From: Candidatus Segatella intestinihominis
Lineage (GTDB): Bacteria; Bacteroidota; Bacteroidia; Bacteroidales; Bacteroidaceae
Length of the DNA: 9,902 nt
NCBI GenBank assembly: GCA_900548535.1
Contig: URLG01000092.1
Span: 1-9,902 of the forward strand
Reading direction: 5' to 3'
Positions 6,939-9,902 of this stretch are shown piece after piece. A model generated the notes under the pieces. It made no database searches, had not been told where the DNA came from, and worked only from the letters and a program-made list of their open reading frames with translations. The translations under genes and the position numbers were made by a program. Numbering within the stretch: position 1 is the first letter of the stretch; every line of letters starts with the position of its first letter.

Positions 6939-7826
6939 ATGGCACAGAATATATTCAAGGGCTTAGGAATAGCCCTCATCACTCCATTCAAGGCCGACGG
7001 ATCGGTCGATTATCAGTCGCTCAAGAGACTGGTAGAGTTCCAAATTGACAATGGTGCAGACTTCCTTTGCATCCTTGCCACTACTGGTGAGGCTCCATGT
7101 CTTACCAAGGAGGAGAAAGATAAGATTACAGAACTGGTGAAGGACGTGAACAAGGGTCGCGTCAAGATATTGAAATATTGTGGTGGCAACAATACCGCTG
7201 CTGTCGTGGATGAGATCAAGAACTCCGACTGGAGCGGCATCGACGGTATCCTCAGCATCTGCCCTTACTACAACAAGCCTTCTCAGGAGGGCCTGTATCA
7301 GCACTTCAAGGCTATCGCAGAGGTGAGTCCACTGCCTATCGTGCTCTACAACGTACCTGGCAGAACGGGTGTCAACATGAAGCCAGAGACCACATGCCGC
7401 ATCGCTCGCGACTTCCCTAACGTGGTAGCCGTGAAGGAGGCTAGTGGCAGCTTGGAGCAGGTAGACGAGATAATCAAGAACAAGCCAGACAACTTTGAGG
7501 TAATCAGCGGCGACGATGCCCTCACATTCTCTATGATTGCGAGTGGCGCAGCTGGTGTTATCTCTGTTATCGGCAATGCGCTGCCTAAGGCATTCAGCCG
7601 CATGATTCGCTTGGAGTTCCGTGGCGAGTATGAGCCAGCGCGCAAGATTCATCACTCATTCACCGAGCTTTACAGCCTCCTCTTCGTAGATGGTAACCCA
7701 GCCGGTGTGAAGGCATTGCTCAATGACATGGGCTTCATCGATAACGAGCTCCGCCTCCCTCTCGTGCCTACACGCATCGCTACCAAGCAGAAGATGAGCG
7801 AGATCTTGAAGACATTGAATATTTAA
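6939..7826 (+). CDS. dapA: 4-hydroxy-tetrahydrodipicolinate synthase DapA
   Basis: A 295-residue cytoplasmic TIM-barrel enzyme that condenses pyruvate with aspartate semialdehyde, the first committed step toward diaminopimelate and lysine. Expected DapA residues are present: Thr48-Thr49 in ATTGE, Tyr111 in CPYYNKP, Tyr137 and Arg142 in YNVPGRTG, and the Schiff-base Lys166 in VAVKEASG, followed by SGDDAL. The conserved Arg in the YNVPGRT motif favours true DapA over sialate or keto-acid lyases of the same fold, although genome context does not add proof. It is transcribed from its own promoter, divergently from truA. An AraC-family gene follows after 26 nt with no terminator, so both may share a transcript. 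Confidence 0.93.
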   Translation: MAQNIFKGLGIALITPFKADGSVDYQSLKRLVEFQIDNGADFLCILATTGEAPCLTKEEKDKITELVKDVNKGRVKILKYCGGNNTAAVVDEIKNSDWSGIDGILSICPYYNKPSQEGLYQHFKAIAEVSPLPIVLYNVPGRTGVNMKPETTCRIARDFPNVVAVKEASGSLEQVDEIIKNKPDNFEVISGDDALTFSMIASGAAGVISVIGNALPKAFSRMIRLEFRGEYEPARKIHHSFTELYSLLFVDGNPAGVKALLNDMGFIDNELRLPLVPTRIATKQKMSEILKTLNI

Positions 7827-7852
7827 AATAATAACATCTTGATATACTTACT

Positions 7853-8740
7853 ATGGCAGAAGACAGAAGAATCATTCATGAGATTACCCCGCTGATGGGT
7901 AAGGACGTGCTCTATATCGCCGACAGGCATAAGAAGGAGTTCACATACCCGATACATAACCACTCGGTGTATGAGTTGAACTTTGTGGAGAATGCCGCCG
8001 GTGTGAAACGCATCGTGGGTGATTCGCAGGAGGTGATAGGCGACTATGACCTCTGCCTCATAACGTCTCCCGACCTGGAGCATGTGTGGGAGCAGAATGA
8101 CTGCCATAGCGAGGATATCAGGGAGATAACCATACAGTTCGACTTCAGCATGGGCGAGGAGACTCTCTTCGGCAGAAACCCTTACGCCAGCATCACCCGC
8201 ATGATGCAGCAGGCTAAGAAGGGACTCTGCTTCCCGATGAAGGCGATACTCAAGGTGTATGAGAAGCTAGACACCCTGAGCACGGTGAAGGATGGATTCT
8301 ATGCCGTGCAGCAGTTTCTCACCATCCTCTATGAGCTCTCTAAATGCGAGGATGCCCGCACCCTTGCCTCCAGCAGTTATGCCAAGGTAACGGTAGAGGA
8401 CGACAGCCGCCGCATCCTGAAGGTGAAGAACTATATCTCGAAGAACTACATGGACGACCTTCGCCTGCCACAGCTGGCCTCGCTTGCCGGCATGAGCAGC
8501 AGTGCGTTCAGTCGTTTCTTTAAGTTGCATACAGGCAGAAACATCAGCGAATACATCATCGACCTGCGTCTGGGCTATGCCGCCCGAATGCTTGTGGACA
8601 CAGCCAAGAGCATCAGCGAGATAGGTTTCGACTGCGGTTTCAACAACCTCAGCAACTTCAATCGCATCTTCAAGAAGAAGAAAGGATGTTCGCCTAGTGA
8701 ATTCCGTGAGAACTATCACAAGACACGTATTATTGTATAA
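7853..8740 (+). CDS. AraC-family transcriptional regulator
   Basis: A 295-residue DNA-binding protein. The N-terminal part (about 30-90) is a cupin-like sensor with HNHSVYELNFVENA and GDYDLCLITSPDLEHVW, resembling AraC-type ligand domains. The C-terminal part (about 190-290) carries the two helix-turn-helix units of the AraC/XylS domain: LPQLASLAGMSSSAFSRFFK, then ISEIGFDCGFNNLSNFNRIFKKKKG, and the closing SPSEFRENY. The ATG at 7853 is 26 nt past dapA. The inducer is unknown. Its position directly before uxaC suggests, without proving, that it senses a hexuronate or related sugar acid and controls uxaC. The stop codon TAA at 8738-8740 runs straight into an ACTTTGA-type repeat. Confidence 0.92.
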   Translation: MAEDRRIIHEITPLMGKDVLYIADRHKKEFTYPIHNHSVYELNFVENAAGVKRIVGDSQEVIGDYDLCLITSPDLEHVWEQNDCHSEDIREITIQFDFSMGEETLFGRNPYASITRMMQQAKKGLCFPMKAILKVYEKLDTLSTVKDGFYAVQQFLTILYELSKCEDARTLASSSYAKVTVEDDSRRILKVKNYISKNYMDDLRLPQLASLAGMSSSAFSRFFKLHTGRNISEYIIDLRLGYAARMLVDTAKSISEIGFDCGFNNLSNFNRIFKKKKGCSPSEFRENYHKTRIIV

Positions 8741-8774
8741 CTTTGAACTTTGAGGTTCAAACTTTGAGGTTCAA
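8740..8774. repeat. ACTTTGA-type direct repeats after the AraC-family gene
   Basis: One ACTTTGA (8740-8746) is followed by two identical 14-bp units ACTTTGAGGTTCAA (8747-8760, 8761-8774). Each 14-mer joins ACTTTGA to the partly inverted GGTTCAA, so small hairpins such as TTTGAAC...GTTCAAA (8743-8749 with 8755-8761) can form. The heptamer is the same as in the repeat between truA and the EamA gene. No T run follows, so it is not a standard terminator. Confidence 0.9.
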
Positions 8775-8819
8775 ACTCCTTCAACGTAATCGTTTGAGTG
8801 AATTTATCGTAAATATTTG

Positions 8820-8873
8820 TTTGAATTGTGCCGAGTTTCCGATATTTGTTGTATCTTTGCTGCACAATTCAAA
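8820..8873. promoter_or_regulatory. Inverted repeat flanking the uxaC promoter, possible operator
   Basis: TTTGAATTGTG (8820-8830) and its exact reverse complement CACAATTCAAA (8863-8873) are 11-bp arms with 32 bp between them; the arm centres are 43 bp apart, about four helical turns. The left arm covers the -33 region and the right arm covers the expected start site, a layout suited to a repressor or to a DNA loop. The binding protein is unknown. Confidence 0.55.
8852..8859 (+). promoter_or_regulatory. -7 promoter element of uxaC
   Basis: TATCTTTG is a full match to TAnnTTTG. The -33 element is weak: a TTG at 8826-8828 is 23 nt away, slightly too far, which could fit a promoter that needs an activator such as the adjacent AraC-family protein. 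The leader would be about 50 nt. Confidence 0.65.
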
Positions 8874-8914
8874 TGAATATTACAAATAAACATTTAAAAA
8901 CTACTATAACGATT

Positions 8915-9902
8915 ATGAAGCAATTTATGGATGAAAACTTCCTGCTTGAAACACAGACAGCGCAGGACCTTTTCCACAATCATGCGGCTAAGATGCCTAT
9001 CATCGATTATCACTGCCACCTCATCCCAGAGATGGTAGCCAATGATCATAAGTTTAAGAGCATTACAGAGCTTTGGCTCGGCGGTGACCACTACAAGTGG
9101 CGTGCTATGCGTACCAATGGTGTAGACGAGCGTTTCTGCACAGGTACCGACACTACCGACTGGGAGAAGTTCGAGAAGTGGGCAGAGACAGTGCCTTATA
9201 CATTCCGTAACCCTCTTTATCACTGGACTCACTTGGAGCTCAAGACTGCCTTTGGTATCGAGAAGCAGCTCAGCCCTAAGACTGCTCGTGAGATTTTCGA
9301 TGAGTGTAACGAGAAGTTGCAGTTGCCAGAGTATAGCGCTCGTGGCTTGATGCGTCGTTACCACGTAGAGTGCGTTTGTACTACAGACGACCCAATCGAT
9401 GACCTTCGTTACCACAAGCAGACACGTGAGAGCGGTTTCGAGATCAAGATGATTCCTGCTTGGCGTCCTGACAAGGCTATGAACATCGAGAAGCCAGAGT
9501 TCGCTGACTATATGAACAAGCTCGGCGAGGTAGCAGGTGTTACTCTCACCACATTCCAGGATATGGTAGATGCATTGCAGAAGCGTCATGACTTCTTTGC
9601 AGAGAACGGTTGTAAGTTGAGCGACCACGGTATCGAGGAGTTCTATGATGAGCCATACACAGATTCTCAGATTGAGACCATCTTCGCTAAGGCTATGCGT
9701 GGTCAGCAGCTTTCAGCTCTTGAGATTCGTCAGTACAAGCACGCCTTCTTGAAGGTTTGTGCAGAGATGGATCACGCTGCCGACTGGACACAGCAGTATC
9801 ACTATGGTGCTATCCGCGACAACAATACATTGATGTACAACAAGCTCGGTGCTGATACAGGTTTCGACTCTATCGGTGAGTTCACCACAGCCAAGGCTAT
9901 GA
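8915..9902 (+). CDS. uxaC: Uronate (glucuronate/galacturonate) isomerase UxaC, 3' end beyond window
   Basis: The first 329 residues, about 70% of the usual 470 or so, of uronate isomerase, an amidohydrolase-superfamily enzyme that converts D-glucuronate to fructuronate and D-galacturonate to tagaturonate, the first step of hexuronate breakdown in the cytoplasm. The start MKQFMDENFLLET resembles that of E. coli UxaC. The metal-binding HxH is H33-C-H35 in DYHCHL. Other family stretches are GDHYKWRAMRTNGV (57-70), NPLYHWTHLEL, TTDDPIDD (near 156-163), AWRPDKAMNIE and QQYHYGAIRDNN. ATG 8915 was chosen; ATG 8927 is a less likely alternative. It has its own promoter downstream of the AraC-family gene. 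The frame is open and intact to the window edge. Confidence 0.95.
   Translation, partial: MKQFMDENFLLETQTAQDLFHNHAAKMPIIDYHCHLIPEMVANDHKFKSITELWLGGDHYKWRAMRTNGVDERFCTGTDTTDWEKFEKWAETVPYTFRNPLYHWTHLELKTAFGIEKQLSPKTAREIFDECNEKLQLPEYSARGLMRRYHVECVCTTDDPIDDLRYHKQTRESGFEIKMIPAWRPDKAMNIEKPEFADYMNKLGEVAGVTLTTFQDMVDALQKRHDFFAENGCKLSDHGIEEFYDEPYTDSQIETIFAKAMRGQQLSALEIRQYKHAFLKVCAEMDHAADWTQQYHYGAIRDNNTLMYNKLGADTGFDSIGEFTTAKAM

Noticed and set aside
6963..7655. Minus-strand open frame of 230 codons opposite dapA
   Set aside because: Complementary to the conserved dapA frame; no motif, and a composition typical of an antisense reading of codon-biased sequence.
8738..8745. TAACTTTG at the AraC-family stop as a -7 promoter element
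   Set aside because: No TTTG-like element 19-21 nt upstream; the match comes from the stop codon meeting the ACTTTGA repeat.
8894..9628. Minus-strand open frame of 244 codons opposite uxaC
   Set aside because: The plus strand encodes a clear UxaC across the same bases; the antisense frame has no family signature.

Overview
The window looks like a chromosomal segment of a Bacteroidota bacterium, most likely a Prevotella/Segatella-type gut species. The support is: tRNA without an encoded CCA end, genes without convincing Shine-Dalgarno sequences, several upstream regions carrying the Bacteroidota promoter pattern (TTTG, 19-20 nt, TAnnTTTG), and protein sequences typical of the group. This is inference from sequence style and recalled protein families; no search was run.

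Layout. Positions 1-93 hold the 3' part of a tRNA-Asp(GTC) and its terminator. A plus-strand pair follows: a sodium:solute symporter (227-1642) and, 19 nt later, an exported M13-family zinc metallopeptidase (1662-3689) whose reading frame is broken by one in-frame TAG at 2610-2612. A strong terminator closes this unit. Next is a lone plus-strand PD-(D/E)XK nuclease/transposase of the Rpn (PDDEXK_2) family (3858-4796) with a 12-bp tandem repeat near its 3' end. A hairpin at 4840-4880 separates it from two convergent minus-strand genes, truA (5994-6770) and an EamA-type membrane transporter (4914-5831). The gap between those two is filled by a 39-bp tandem repeat with an inverted copy.

Rightward from the truA-dapA divergent promoter region are dapA (6939-7826), an AraC-family regulator 26 nt downstream (7853-8740), and the 5' 70% or so of uxaC, uronate isomerase (8915 to the window edge). 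uxaC has its own promoter, flanked by an 11-bp inverted repeat that looks like an operator.

Most of the window is ordinary housekeeping and transport content. I see no defence island, phage, CRISPR array or multi-gene novel system. The items worth a second look are the amber-interrupted peptidase, the ACTTTGA repeat family that abuts gene ends, the variable-length repeat in the Rpn-family gene, and the operator-like repeats near dapA and uxaC.
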